Positions 26,677-37,200 of a stretch of DNA of 37,729 nt are shown here, in pieces (positions within the stretch are counted from its first letter, which is position 1; each line of letters begins with the position of its first letter). Both the position numbers and the translations under genes were made by a program. Origin of the DNA: a virus. A model generated the notes under the pieces. It searched no databases. It had not been told where the DNA came from and worked only from the letters and a program-made list of their open reading frames with translations. The stretch is from positions 1-37,729 of the IMG/VR virus record IMGVR_UViG_3300046170_000122; one strand, 5' to 3'.

Positions 26677-28605
26677 TTAAAGTGTTACGTTGTTAACGAT
26701 GATGCTCCAGCCTTTGGCCTTGAGTGATGTTACTGCGGTGTTCGTCGCGGCACTGAGCGCCGTTCCATCATAGTCAATATCTATTCCGCTGTCTTGTAGT
26801 GGATTGCCTGTGGATGTGCCGTCGTCTGTCCCGTGCTGGTTTGATGCATCTATGCTGACCAGTATATTTTCCACGCTGATTGCGGTGAGTGATGTACAGC
26901 CGTCCCATGTGCCATTAAAGATTCCGGTGGAAATAATTGATGGATTCCAGTTATCAAACAAGCCTTCGGCAAAATCTGTAAGTGCGCTGCATCCTAACCA
27001 AGCGAACCCTAAAGTTTCTGATTTTATCACGGGTGTCGAAAAACTAGATAAAGAAGAGCATTGATACCAAGCGTAACTTATATCTAAAGCAGCGGGCAAG
27101 GGCGTGCTAAAACTAGTTATTGGATCGCCAAGCCATGTCGCATGGAAATTATTACCTTTACTTAAATCGATGTCGTTAGGGAAACTTGTAAGTCCAGTGT
27201 TTCGCCATGCAGCCGTAAAGTTCACATTGCTCGCCGAAGTTCCTAGCTTTGCGCCGCTTGGAAATGATGTAAGGGCCGAGCAATCCCGCCATGCGCTGTT
27301 AAAGTCAGTGCAGCTCTTGATGTCTACCGCTCCAAATGAACTTAGTGATGTAGCTTGGTACCACGCAAAGGTCACTGTATTTGTAGAGGGTAAATTTGTA
27401 TTAAAACTGGTCAATCCGGTGTTACGCCAAGCCTGAGAAACGTTTAAAACTAGCGGCAATGAATCTAAATTGAACTGCGTTAAAGCTGAACAGTAACCCC
27501 ATGCGACACTTACTGAAGTCGCCGTAGGTAACGGAGTGCTAAACGACGTAATACCACTAGAGTTCCATGCGTTATCAAATATTACGGTGCCTGTCGCCTC
27601 CGTGCCTAGCTTTGCGCCAGCCGGAAATGATGTTAAGAGTGCCGTTCCGTGCCACGCAGATGAAAAATTTGTTGAGTTTGAAGCATCTATAGCACCAAAG
27701 CTTGCTAATGGGGTATAGAACCAACTTCTTGTTAAGTTAATACCTTTACTTAAATCCAACGCCGGAAAGCTTTGAAGTCCACTGTCTCGCCAAGCGTCGG
27801 TAAAGTTCACATTGCTTGCGCTCGTGCCTAGCTTTGCGCCGCTTGGAAATGACTTTAGGGCGGAAGTGCCTTGCCATGCGTTTAAAAAGTTCGTGCAATT
27901 TGGAGCTTGAAGTGGAGGAAAGATTTCAAGAGAGGCACAGAATCGCCAGCCCTCTTTAAATGAGGTGACGCTTGAAGTGTCTACCTGTTTGAATTCAACA
28001 ATATCATTCCGGCTCTGCCAAAACTGTTGGACACTACTCGCGCTTACGGCATCTGAAGCTCCTCTATCAATTAAGAGTTTGCGAGCCTCTTCAATATCAG
28101 CACCAGTTGCTGACGCGGGTAACAAGATAATTCCGTAAAGGTCGCCGACTGACCTTATAACGCCAGCGTTACCCAAAAGGTTTAACTCAGTGACCGCATT
28201 TGCATTCACGCGATACGCAAAGGTTCCGAGTGACGTGCCTACGATTTGCCAGCCAGCTTGCCCTCCTGACAGTGGACTTGCAACCACAAGGTGGTCAGCG
28301 TTGTCGTTAAATGTAACCTTGTAGCCATCCCGTGTTGGTCGGTGGTTGACTACAGATTGGCTAACAGAAGCGTTAAGTGTGAGATCAGAACCAACAATAT
28401 TACCGTTCCAGTAAGAAACAAAATCAGCAGGGTCAACGATAGGGAAAATCTGCGGGTCAAAGAAGTAGTAGCCAAAGCCGTCCTTTAGGTCGAACACGTT
28501 GTTCCTATTATTAATATAATTACGAACGTCGTCAGCTTGGACATCGGTGATGGTTGCAGGGAAGAGAGCGAGGTATTCTAGGTCGATGGCTGGTATTAAG
28601 TCCAT
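26677..28605 (-). CDS. Adhesin, C-terminal part: lectin end plus BspA-type leucine-rich repeats
   Basis: 642 codons. The first about 45 residues (AIDLEYLALFPATITDVQADD, read from 28590) complete the concanavalin A/LamG-like domain of the upstream fragments, so the ATG at 28605 may be only apparent. From residue about 200 to 560 follow at least a dozen repeats of the DUF285/BspA type with AW...(S/T)LTSFP cores, including two near-identical copies of FPSGAKLGTSASNVNFT. The end (IDIDYDGTALSAATNTAVTS) is a small closing module. Such repeats serve surface binding, so this is probably a host-range protein at the tail tip. It is followed closely by two small tail proteins. Confidence 0.7.
   Translation of the reverse strand: MDLIPAIDLEYLALFPATITDVQADDVRNYINNRNNVFDLKDGFGYYFFDPQIFPIVDPADFVSYWNGNIVGSDLTLNASVSQSVVNHRPTRDGYKVTFNDNADHLVVASPLSGGQAGWQIVGTSLGTFAYRVNANAVTELNLLGNAGVIRSVGDLYGIILLPASATGADIEEARKLLIDRGASDAVSASSVQQFWQSRNDIVEFKQVDTSSVTSFKEGWRFCASLEIFPPLQAPNCTNFLNAWQGTSALKSFPSGAKLGTSASNVNFTDAWRDSGLQSFPALDLSKGINLTRSWFYTPLASFGAIDASNSTNFSSAWHGTALLTSFPAGAKLGTEATGTVIFDNAWNSSGITSFSTPLPTATSVSVAWGYCSALTQFNLDSLPLVLNVSQAWRNTGLTSFNTNLPSTNTVTFAWYQATSLSSFGAVDIKSCTDFNSAWRDCSALTSFPSGAKLGTSASNVNFTAAWRNTGLTSFPNDIDLSKGNNFHATWLGDPITSFSTPLPAALDISYAWYQCSSLSSFSTPVIKSETLGFAWLGCSALTDFAEGLFDNWNPSIISTGIFNGTWDGCTSLTAISVENILVSIDASNQHGTDDGTSTGNPLQDSGIDIDYDGTALSAATNTAVTSLKAKGWSIIVNNVTL
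27215..27853. repeat. Near-identical DNA repeats in the leucine-rich region
   Basis: GTAAAGTTCACATTGC recurs at 27215-27230 and 27800-27815. CCTAGCTTTGCGCC recurs at 27242-27255, 27605-27618 and 27827-27840, each followed by a GGAAATGA block. The copies lie 220 to 590 bases apart in the same orientation, so recombination between them could change the number of adhesin repeats. Confidence 0.7.
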
Positions 28606-29134
28606 TAGTTACTCGTTCAGCTATACTAAACTCTTCCGAGCTTATTGTTGTCGTCGCACTAGAGGAAAGCTGGTCGGCGTTGTTAATCTTTGAGATTTGA
28701 GAACCAGACGTGAATTTTACTTCGTGCAGAATATCACCATTTTCATCATCAAACAATCCTGTGTGGTCAAGGGCAACGTTTGAATTGAAAGATTGGAGTC
28801 GCTCTGAGTTTCTGTGAGTAATCGCATAACCGTCAGTTGAAATTGTAGAACCTCCGGTGGAGTTTAATCCAAAGCAGGTTGCAAATTGCTCGCCGCCTCC
28901 CCCGAGGACACTAAAAGCTAAGAACGCATAACCTTCTGTAACTGTTGACCCGAGCAATCCTTTGAGATTGTCGTTAACACCATCGAACCGCAAGACAGGC
29001 TTCTTGATAACCGTGGCGGGGTCGTTGCCGGACTGGTTGAGAACTACCGGACCGCCTACAGCCGCTTGGAACTTGGTGTCACCGTGGCCTAATGCTCGTT
29101 GAACCGTTGAAATCACAATCGAAGACGACCGCAT
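28532..29134 (-). pseudogene. Adhesin, middle fragment (concanavalin A/LamG-like)
   Basis: A 200-codon frame that overlaps both neighbours in other frames. Only about 29090 to 28600 looks coding: HGDTKFQAAVGGPVVLNQSG, VLRFDGVNDNLKGLLG, EGYAFLAFSVLGGGGEQF and ISSEEFSIAERVTNG, a lectin-like beta-sandwich. The first about 15 residues (MRSSSIVISTVQRAL) and last about 20 (from LNTSHRPRIPRS) are out-of-frame readings of the neighbours. Natural reading joins DFNGSTS from upstream and LIPAIDLEYLALFP downstream. One-base indels near 29090 and 28597 (AA in CTTAATACC) break it. Confidence 0.55.
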
Positions 29135-29780
29135 TGTTGACCGTGAGCTTGGCCTTTTGAATCGCGTAGTTGCCTATGTGGGTAAGGTTGTTGTTCTGAG
29201 CTAAGTGTAATGGGTGAGTTATTGAAGCTGTCTGACTTGGCGCAGTTGTTGTGTAAACTCTAGTGTCATCAATATCGACATAAAGATTAGTTCCGTCGAA
29301 TCCATACTTTGCGTTAAAAGGAGTGCCAAAGGTTACTCCGCTCGGGGTAGCAGTTACGCCACTGCCTTTGCTAAACAACCTTACAGTTCCATCGGAGGCA
29401 AAAATTAAACCGAAACCAGAATTCCAACCACCTCCACCCATCGGCATTATGTAGCCACCCCACTGAGTAACCACCATGTCCACCTCAGCCTGCCAAGTCT
29501 GGTTGGAGCCAATGGTAACACTCGGGCCAGTCGCGTAGTTGCCGGAAACGTCAGGAATGTAAAGATAACCACCAAGGTTGCCTTGTGGATTCTTGATTAA
29601 TGGCAATGCGCGAGGTTGATTTAGGCTTACTGATTGCTTGGCATCGCCGCCCTTTTGTGAACCCCGAGCCAAGTTGCGAAGAACCGGAACTGGCTCAAGG
29701 AAGTCAGCGGTCGTCAGGGCTTCTGCTAGAACGTCACCAGATGTCGCTGGGCTGGTCAGTGTTGAAAGATTGAGTGCCAT
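29079..29780 (-). CDS. Adhesin, N-terminal part (lectin-like)
   Basis: 233 codons from a credible start (MALNLSTLTSPATSGDVLAE) three bases after the previous stop. The first 70 residues look like an attachment module, followed by a beta-rich lectin-like domain (SVTIGSNQTWQAEVDMVVTQ, GFGLIFASDGTVRLFSKG, HIGNYAIQKAKLTVNN). The end VVFDCDFNGSTSIRPR is cut by TGA, while the next frame continues as HGDTKFQAAV, so this is probably the front of one protein of about 1,030 codons ending at 26677. No catalytic residues recognised. Confidence 0.6.
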   Translation of the reverse strand: MALNLSTLTSPATSGDVLAEALTTADFLEPVPVLRNLARGSQKGGDAKQSVSLNQPRALPLIKNPQGNLGGYLYIPDVSGNYATGPSVTIGSNQTWQAEVDMVVTQWGGYIMPMGGGGWNSGFGLIFASDGTVRLFSKGSGVTATPSGVTFGTPFNAKYGFDGTNLYVDIDDTRVYTTTAPSQTASITHPLHLAQNNNLTHIGNYAIQKAKLTVNNAVVFDCDFNGSTSIRPR

Positions 29781-29783
29781 TTG

Positions 29784-30242
29784 TTATAGAGAGTCTGAGT
29801 GATAAGGCCAGTAGATGAGACGCTTGATGTGGCCGTTGAGTGGAAAATTAAAATTATAAACGTTTCCAATGTGCATCTTATCAATCCCGCTGGGTATAGC
29901 CGCGCTTGTGTCTGCAACTTCTGGTTCTCCATTAAGCGAGCCTAAAACATCATTGACTTTATAACTCGCTGCCAATCTGTTTAGTTGATTTAAATTGATA
30001 TTACCTAAGAATGAGCTTACTGTAGTCGTGCCTGAAGACCTAACATATAAATTCAAGCTTACGTTAGGTAGGTAAACTCCCATTCGATTAGCGTTTGCAT
30101 CAGAAGAATTGTGATACTCAAAAATGTGTGGGAGATTGGTTGTAGTCTTAGGGACGGTTTCTACATAGGTGGTCCCCTCACTCTGGTTGTAGAAATCGAA
30201 GGCACTGCCGGTAATCTCAAGGTCGTCAGCGGCTCGCGTCAC
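29784..30242 (-). pseudogene. Tail adhesin, C-terminal fragment (concanavalin A-like)
   Basis: 152 codons opening with a GTG in a GTGA overlap (VTRAADDLEITGSAFDFYNQ), then EGTTYVE and a LamG-like sandwich ending IKRLIYWPYHSDSL. In homologous phage proteins the phrase TSFIP...VTRAAD...FS.WYN.SEGT is continuous, and here TSFIP sits at the end of the preceding frame, so a one-base loss (GGG to GG near 30247) likely split one gene. The four-base GTGA overlap would still permit coupled translation of two polypeptides. Confidence 0.55.
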
Positions 30243-31339
30243 TGTGGCTGCCTGATGTCGGGTATGAACGATGTTGCTACGTCGCCTTCTTCAAGCTGAA
30301 CTCCCGCAAAAGCGATTCCTCCTGTTCCTGCGAAATTTGAATTTCTGGAGTCTCCTAACGAGTCAGCAAGGCTCAACCTAATTTTGCCAGAGCTCTGTGA
30401 GGCGCTATCGGGGCGCGTCCATTCAAGTCGCCTCCAACCATTCCCAAGGTTAGTTATTTTAGCTGACCCCGCAGATGCGTTAAATGCATCACTTATGGTA
30501 TCAACGTTTACGAAGTTATTGCCGCTCAGATTAGTATCCCAGAACTGGAAGAAACGCGCTTCCCCTATATTTTTGTAGAATAAAGAAGCGGTTGCGTTTG
30601 TCGTTGAGCCTCCGCTTATGTCACCGTGCTGCAAGCTCGTTTTCTGGTTACTCCCTATTCGCGATAAAACGTAAGCGTTTATCCCTCCTAAATCACTCGT
30701 GTGTTGGGTAATAGTTGAATCGTTTGAATAAAAACCCCAATCTGCGTTGATGTCCGATGATTCTACCAAGTTCGTCGCACTCGGCTCCACCAGTATCATC
30801 GGCACTCGTGGGCCAAAGGTTGCCCCTGTGATGAACTTCGGGCTGCCCGTTGTATTCGCCACGAAGGAACTTGCGGTTGTGCCTTCTTCGACTTGTGGTC
30901 CCCAAATAAGATATGATGATGCAGGAGCAGAACCATTGCTTGTGAATATAACAAAATTATGCGTGGTAGCAGTCGCAGTGATTGAAACACTAATCCGTTG
31001 CCATTCGTTAGTTGGTGTGAAGTTTACAGTTGAACCTACTCCAGTGAAATGTGTGGACTGTTGAATTTGAGTTGTTCCATCGGACTTCACATAAAAACTC
31101 GCGGTGTATTCCTGTCCAACAGTTAAGCCTATTATAGTCTCAACGATTTGAGGATAACTACCACCGTTTGATACAATTCTAGTGGCTTCCTGCTCTCCAT
31201 TAGGAGCAGTGTCATAATTGTAAACTGGACTGCTCATCTGCGAGCTAAAGGACCAATATGCTTGGTCAAACTCAGTATTGATAAACCGCTGAAACTTCGT
31301 CGGCGTCAGCTCGGCTCCCTGTGTCTGGTCAACGCGCAC
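30239..31339 (-). pseudogene. Tail adhesin, central fragment (carbohydrate-binding-like modules)
   Basis: 366 codons containing two jelly-roll-like modules of a common phage surface protein. Module one is SFSSQMSSPVYNYDTAPNGE with YTASFYVKSDGTTQIQQ and EWQRISVSITATAT. The link GPRVPMILVEPSATNLVESS follows, and module two is TASLFYKNIGEARFFQFWDT with NGWRRLEWTRPDS. The end is VQLEEGDVATSFIPDIRQ. The true upstream sequence is ATYTDVNGLITSAPANTVR in this frame, continuing from LDVITATRAG in 31360-31638, so the start at 31339 is only apparent. Binding of host surface glycans is inferred from the fold type. Confidence 0.6.
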
Positions 31340-31359
31340 CGTGTTCGCTGGGGCTGACG

Positions 31360-31638
31360 TTATGAGACCGTTGACATCTGTGTAGGTTGCAACGGTCCAG
31401 CTCTTGTGGCCGTAATAACATCAAGCGTGTCTTGCTTGCTTGGGTCTAGGTCTAGCGTGGGATTCTCCAGCGTGCCTATCATTGACGTGCGAGCGTCAAA
31501 GAGCAAATAAGGATCAAGGTCTAATGGATTAAATCCTCCACCTTTTGAAAACAATCCGGCGTTAAAGAAAATGCCAGCTTTGCCGTGAAGACCGGACTTA
31601 GCAGCATCAATACCTGGGTCTGGCCTTTGGAGCTTCAT
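31360..31638 (-). pseudogene. Tail adhesin, N-terminal fragment
   Basis: 92 codons with a good start (MKLQRPDPGIDAAKSGLHGK) overlapping the previous stop as ATGA. Residues 1-75 look like a real attachment segment, ending DTLDVITATRAG. The last 15 residues (PLQPTQMSTVS) are an out-of-frame tail. Inserting one G at GCTGGACC (near 31380) gives TVATYTDVNGLI and opens into the next fragment. Together 31638-29784 would form one protein of about 615 codons. Confidence 0.55.
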
Positions 31639-31886
31639 TCTTTCTTTTCTAAGACTAGCTCTGTATTAGTTGCAGAAGGAGTAATCTCCAAGGTGTCGTC
31701 AGAGGAAAACGTAAGCAGGAACTTTTCCTGACCGTCCGTTACTGGCGATCCTTCAACTTCAATATATGAGCCATTCAAAGCCTTCCTTTTAATCGTAAGA
31801 TCTCCAGCGTTAGCAGACACATAGTATGTGCGGCCCCGCTCAATCTTAATGATGTCAGGATTGGTATCTGGGAATGTAATTGTCAT
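31635..31886 (-). CDS. Small beta-rich virion-region protein
   Basis: 83 residues, starting MTITFPDTNPDIIKIERGRT and continuing with alternating strands (VSANAGDLTIKRKALNGSYI, KFLLTFSSDDTLEITPS). It resembles a small beta-sandwich head or fibre protein. No family recognised. It follows the 55-residue membrane protein by 12 bases and overlaps the adhesin start by four. Confidence 0.6.
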   Translation of the reverse strand: MTITFPDTNPDIIKIERGRTYYVSANAGDLTIKRKALNGSYIEVEGSPVTDGQEKFLLTFSSDDTLEITPSATNTELVLEKKE

Positions 31887-31898
31887 TTTTATTTATGG

Positions 31899-32066
31899 TT
31901 AAGAGTTTTTCTCAGGCGCTTTCATTGACCAAACGCCGCCGATGATTGTCATAATTGCTCCAATAAGCTCAGGCATAAGATCAGCACTAAGCCATTCTTG
32001 TGCAACAAGGTAGCCTCCTCCAAAGGTTAGAAGGTGACGAATAATTCCAAGGATTTGCTTTTTCAT
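31899..32066 (-). CDS. Small membrane protein, Pam3-gp28-like holin candidate
   Basis: ATG 32066 to TAA 31899, 55 residues: MKKQILGIIRHLLTFGGGYL, a polar turn (VAQEWLSADLMPE), then LIGAIMTIIGGVWSMKAPEK. The pattern IRHLLTxxGGxLVxxG/EWL followed by a second hydrophobic helix with GxxWS is, from memory, that of the Pam3-gp28-type putative holins of many phages. Two short membrane segments. It lies between the tail fibre gene and the adhesin genes, far from the amidase, so a second holin candidate near 25997 competes for that role. Confidence 0.7.
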   Translation of the reverse strand: MKKQILGIIRHLLTFGGGYLVAQEWLSADLMPELIGAIMTIIGGVWSMKAPEKNS

Positions 32067-32085
32067 AGTTTTGTTTAGTTAGATG

Positions 32086-34215
32086 TTAAGGGAGGATAAA
32101 CCATTTACCATTTCCAGTAGTTCCAATTTTGACTGATCCATATTGAGAGTTAATGACATAATTATTACTCCCATTAATTGTATCTGAGCCATTAGCGCTA
32201 ATGGTAATAGGTGAAGTCTGAGCAGTCCCAGCCGAATCTACAATTGTAAACACCCTCATGTTTGTTGAGGCACGATAATAAGCTGAATTTGTAGCTCTTA
32301 AAGATACGGTTCTGACTCCCGTGTTATCCATTAAGATAACATCCTCAAATCCCTGTGGCCCATAACCACCTGATGTAATATTAATTGAAAATGTATTTCG
32401 TTTGAATGCGTCAGCGCGGACATAATTTCCTCCCATTTCAATAACGCCCTGCAAATCATCGTTATTAAGGTTATTATAAGGAACTGCCCCACGCCAATGC
32501 AAAGCCCCGCGATGATTTGAGTCTGATGGAAGAAGGCTAGTTCCTAGTCTCCACGGTATCGGGCAAAGAAATACCGAATCATCATTAGCAGTATTAGAAT
32601 CAGCTTGGGATATTCTAACTCTAGAAGTTGGAGAAGTGCCAGGCGCTGATCCCGAAAGATGAAGATGAGCAGTTCCAAATACTGTTGAGTTAGTATCTAA
32701 AATTTCTGCAATCTCCACCTGGTTTCCAGCTTGCACGTTTTGGCAATTTACAATCTTAACAGATGAATTACCATTTACAGTGATAGGAATAATTGTTGTC
32801 GAAGCAAGAATGTTAACATTAGAAATAGTCATGCGGGAAGAATTCTCAGCAATTAAAAATCTTTCAGTGTAGGCTTCGGCCTGTCCACCTTCAATGTGCG
32901 CTAGAGAAGCATTTGCGCTAACATCAACACGGTTTCCTGTTGTGTCTTGAAGTTGAATCCAAGCAGATCGAACAGTTTGTAATTTAATCCCAATATCACA
33001 AGACGACATAGAAACACCGTAAAAAACGTGACAGTTATTTGTGGCAGAACTACCATTAGAAAGGTGTAATCCAACTGCGCTGCAACTTTTAATATTAATT
33101 GAACGACCATTTAATCTAGCCGCGCTTGATGAATATATCCCCGTATGCCAACCAAGAATAGTAAGAAAGTCATACCTCCACCCTTCACCAACCCAAAGAG
33201 TTGCATTTGGATCTTCAGTGTTAGTGATGCCTTTTTTAGTAGAATTTGCAGGCCCATAAATCAACAATGTTCTAATCTGACCCCAAGAAGAGCTTGCGGA
33301 AGAACTTGTTGGAAAGTTAGTTGTATTACTTTCGTTAGGATTGTCTTCAATTTCAAAACCATTAACATCTTGAACCCATTGCAAAATTGTGCTTGTTGAG
33401 CTTTCTCCTTCAATAATTTGCCCTTGAGTTTTAAGTTCAATAGTAGTTGATATTTTATAAGTCCCGTCAGCAATAAAGACCCGTCCACCAGTGTCACAAG
33501 CCTTCTGGATCGCTAAGCCGTCAAGCTCTTCAGTAAGAGCTACACATCTCGGATACACCGCTTGAGCTAGCGCCAGCGTGGAGTATGAGCCGCTAGCAGG
33601 GTGTGAAGCTCCATCGCCAAACGCTCCGTAATCTTTAGGGGTAACAGCACCCGCTACGCTTTGTGTAGCTGATTGAGCCGATGCTGCCGCAGCTTCAGCA
33701 AGTACACGCTCTTGGTTTGCATATCCAGCTTGCTCTTCAGCAGTGTTAGCATAGGACTGCATTTGACTCAAATTAGCAAGACCTAAATAAGTAGACTGTT
33801 GGGTAGCAGTTCTTAAAACAGGATCTCCATTTGCATCAAAACCAACAGTTGTGTTAATTTTGTTTTGAGTAGTCGTATTTGGAGGTAAAAACGTAGATCT
33901 ATCCTTAACCTCCTGATTGATAAGGATTTGCCTGTCAAAGCCTTCAGCAACCTCAGTGGCTGGCATACGTCCGGCTGTCTGGAAGTCCTTATCTTGGGTA
34001 AGTGATGTTATTCTATAGATAACCACAGAAGCCCCAGAAGCAGGCGCAGTCGCTAATCTAACCCCCTCACCAGCTTCTCTCGTCCATCCCGTGAGAACTC
34101 CAGCAACCTCAACTTTTACTTCTGATTGCTCAAACCATAGATCAGGCACATCAAAAATCTGCTTTGCGCCGTCTCCAGTGTAATATCTAGGAGTATATTG
34201 CTCAGTTACTGGCAT
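32086..34215 (-). CDS. Tail fibre / tailspike with T7-type N terminus and beta-helix
   Basis: 709 residues. Residues 1 to about 150 form the T7 gp17-type attachment domain (YYTGDGAKQIFDVPDLWFEQ, VLTGWTREAGEGV, TEVAEGFDRQILINQEVKDR). A short coiled coil follows (NTAEEQAGYANQERVLAEAA). From about 190 comes a pectate-lyase-like beta-helix: VTPKDYGAFGDG, GRVFIADGTYKISTTIEL, and repeating rungs such as NGRSINIKSCSAVGL. The end (IVDSAGTAQTSPITISANG) forms a compact cap. The N terminus fixes it to the short tail, and the beta-helix probably binds or cleaves host polysaccharide; catalytic residues cannot be assigned by eye. It starts 46 bases after the giant gene. Confidence 0.88.
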   Translation of the reverse strand: MPVTEQYTPRYYTGDGAKQIFDVPDLWFEQSEVKVEVAGVLTGWTREAGEGVRLATAPASGASVVIYRITSLTQDKDFQTAGRMPATEVAEGFDRQILINQEVKDRSTFLPPNTTTQNKINTTVGFDANGDPVLRTATQQSTYLGLANLSQMQSYANTAEEQAGYANQERVLAEAAAASAQSATQSVAGAVTPKDYGAFGDGASHPASGSYSTLALAQAVYPRCVALTEELDGLAIQKACDTGGRVFIADGTYKISTTIELKTQGQIIEGESSTSTILQWVQDVNGFEIEDNPNESNTTNFPTSSSASSSWGQIRTLLIYGPANSTKKGITNTEDPNATLWVGEGWRYDFLTILGWHTGIYSSSAARLNGRSINIKSCSAVGLHLSNGSSATNNCHVFYGVSMSSCDIGIKLQTVRSAWIQLQDTTGNRVDVSANASLAHIEGGQAEAYTERFLIAENSSRMTISNVNILASTTIIPITVNGNSSVKIVNCQNVQAGNQVEIAEILDTNSTVFGTAHLHLSGSAPGTSPTSRVRISQADSNTANDDSVFLCPIPWRLGTSLLPSDSNHRGALHWRGAVPYNNLNNDDLQGVIEMGGNYVRADAFKRNTFSINITSGGYGPQGFEDVILMDNTGVRTVSLRATNSAYYRASTNMRVFTIVDSAGTAQTSPITISANGSDTINGSNNYVINSQYGSVKIGTTGNGKWFILP

Positions 34216-34261
34216 AGCTGTTAATAAATGTTATTTCGTTGACTTTCAAGGTTAAAGTAAC

Positions 34262-37200
34262 TTACTCGACGACTGGCATTGTCCTAATTACCTCTTCTAC
34301 CATATTCCAAAATACCGCTGCTGTAGCAGCCTCTTCTCTAATCATCCCCGCTGCTTGAAGCGTTTTACGGACATCTTTAGAAAAATCATGGGAATTCTCC
34401 ATGCTTTCAAGTGTAATTAGCCTCTGAGCGGCTGGAATTGCTTTTGTCGGATCATCAAGTAATCCTTCATTTGGGAAAACTGGAGGAGTATCCATCCCAA
34501 GTTTTTTAGCTAATGATATAAAACCACTCTCAGCTTTTGGGCCTACAATTGGAACACCATTAAAGTTATCAGTCATAGACTTTAAAACTAATTTATCTAC
34601 ATTCCAGTTTTCCTCATCAAAAAACTCATCATCTTCTCCTTCATCACGAAGATCAGCAATTGCAGCTCGTATGACTGAACCAAGAACTGCAAATCCTACA
34701 CCATAGACCATTGCGTTTTTAACACGATCTCGCTTTCTAACAGCATTAAACATTTCCCAAAACGCTGATCCCAGTTTTTGGCGAGGTTCAGAAGCAAATG
34801 CAAAAAAAGCGCGAAGCGCAACATTACCCTGCGCCCGATTTTCAACCAACGATCTACGAGCTTTTCTGACTGGCTGAGCTACTCGTTCAGTTCTTTTGCC
34901 CGCTTCTTTATGAGCAGCCGTCTCAAGAGCCGTGCCAGTCAATCCCTGATCTTGTCTAATCTCATTTTTAACATGATCAAAAATTGCAGCGTACGTTGCT
35001 GTAGTAAAAATAGCATCTGAAAAACCAATTGCTTGTCCAATTTTATCCGAATAAAATGAAAGCTTTGTTGGTTTCTTTGTTCTTGCGTTTGAGTAAGCAA
35101 GCCTAACCATTGGTAAGGTATCTGCTAAACGGCCTTGAATATAGGGAGATCTCCAAGCTACAGAAAGATCTAGTTGGCCAGTGGCTGCTTTTGCTAGCTT
35201 CGACATATAGGCTCTAGCAGGAATTTGCGCTGCTGCACCAGCAACCTGGGATGCCTGTATAACAATTGTAGACAATTTACCAAATAAAGCCATTCGCGAA
35301 ACCCTTGAAATCATTCGATCTAAACTAGCCCAAAACGACATGCCAACTGATGTGTCTTTAATTCCTTGTTTCGCAAGATCTTCAATCCAGCTTTGAAGCT
35401 GCCTAAGCCCACTAGCGCCAGATTTAGCCTCAACAATTTCGCGAGCTTCTCTGCGACCAAACAAGGCTTTCATGTCTCTTGTCAACTCCGCAGTCGCAAT
35501 CCAATGTTCAACTTGAGTTTTGTGAGCTTGAAATATTTCAATTGCGCCCTCAACCCTAGGTTTAGCTATTGCTGACTTTGATCGACGTTTAAACATTGAA
35601 GGAGTAGCTTCCATCGCGCCAACCTGCTCACCGGATAAAGGGTCCATTACTGCCCCAGCAAGACCCCCAATGCTAATCATTTTAGGCGCAACTGTAACCG
35701 GTGAATACTCTTCGTTTTTAACTAAAGTTGAACCACGAATTTCTTCGTAAATTGGATTCACCATTTCCCACTCGCCAGCGTATTGCTCAGAATACCATTC
35801 CATGACCCTCATATCACGATCATCAAGTTTTTCTTCAAGCTGAACAAAAAACTCTGGAGTAAACTCCCATCGCTTACCATCTCCATCAAAGTGCCGGCGA
35901 CCGTCTGCTTGTCGATACATCATTAACCAGTGAATAATCTGGCTTTTGGTCATTGATTTTGGCGCTCCTTTTGATCCCAAGCTATCCAGTTTTACACGTT
36001 CTGTTTTTAAATCATATTTATATCTATAACCTTTAACAACATCCCCATTAAAAAAATCTGCATAGAACTGAGATTCATCATATTCGCGCTCAACACGCAT
36101 CTGCTCACGATCCCGATAAGATTCATATTCCCGATCTACCAGTTGATTAACAACATCAATACGACCAAAAGTTGAAATCAAGAATTGCTCAAAATCAATA
36201 AACTCACGACCAATTGATTTTGTGTTATCCCACATTGAACCAATAGCCTCTTCTGATTTTGTGATCGCCTCGTCAATCTCCTCGTCAGACTTGCCGTCTC
36301 TAAGGTTTTGTATAGCAGCCTCAATCATTTCAGAACGCAACGCTGCTTTGATTTTAGACTGAAGCCATCCCCGCTCATAAAACGCCGCTGCATTTTCAAC
36401 AGCAACTGTCATTTCTTCCGCTGTTTGCTCTTTCCATTCTGCAAACCCTTCAACAATTGATGGTGCAGTATTGTAATAACCATCCCATTCAGCTGTTAAT
36501 TGACCAGAATCTTCGCGAATTTGACGTTCTTTTTCCATCCCAGCAATAACAGCCTCGGCAGTAGTTGCTCCTGAGAAAACGTCTTTAATGACCTCAAATA
36601 GCCTGTGAACGGTAGCTCCCTTAGTTCCTTTATCTACCTCGCCTGTCTTAATAGTTGCCAATCCGCTCTTAATAAGCTTCTTAGCTTCTTTAGTCATCTC
36701 CCTTTTAATAAAGCGCTCAATAACATCGTCAGCTTTATCTAACTTTTTCTCCAAAAACTTTAACCGAGCTTCGTCAGTCTTGAGATTACCAATCTGCACA
36801 AACCCACCCATGCTGCCACGCAACTTTGGTGGCAACGCTTTAAGGATTGCATCATACATTACAAGGGCGCGTTTCGTCCTTTCTGTTGGATTGTAATCTT
36901 TTTTTTGTTTTTCGACTTCTCCCTTTAGCCATTCATCAGCAAATGTTTTTGCCTCAGATTTTACTCCGCGAAGTTTTGCCATCGCTGCTCTAAAGTCTGC
37001 TTTTTGACTAGCAACTGACTCTCTTTCACTAGCGAGAGCCTCCCACATAGATGCCGGAGAATCATCAGAAATTAAGTTTTCTTCAAATAACTCTTGAGCC
37101 ACTTGATCAGGTGATCGGACTCCACCATAAAGCAATCCTCCAACCATGCCCTCGGAGCCTTCGTATTCTGCGCCAGGTTTGCGCCCAGTGCGCTTCCGAT

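Noticed and set aside
26677-28605. Diversity-generating retroelement target region
   Set aside because: The adhesin is repetitive, but there is no reverse transcriptase gene and no template repeat with adenine-specific differences.
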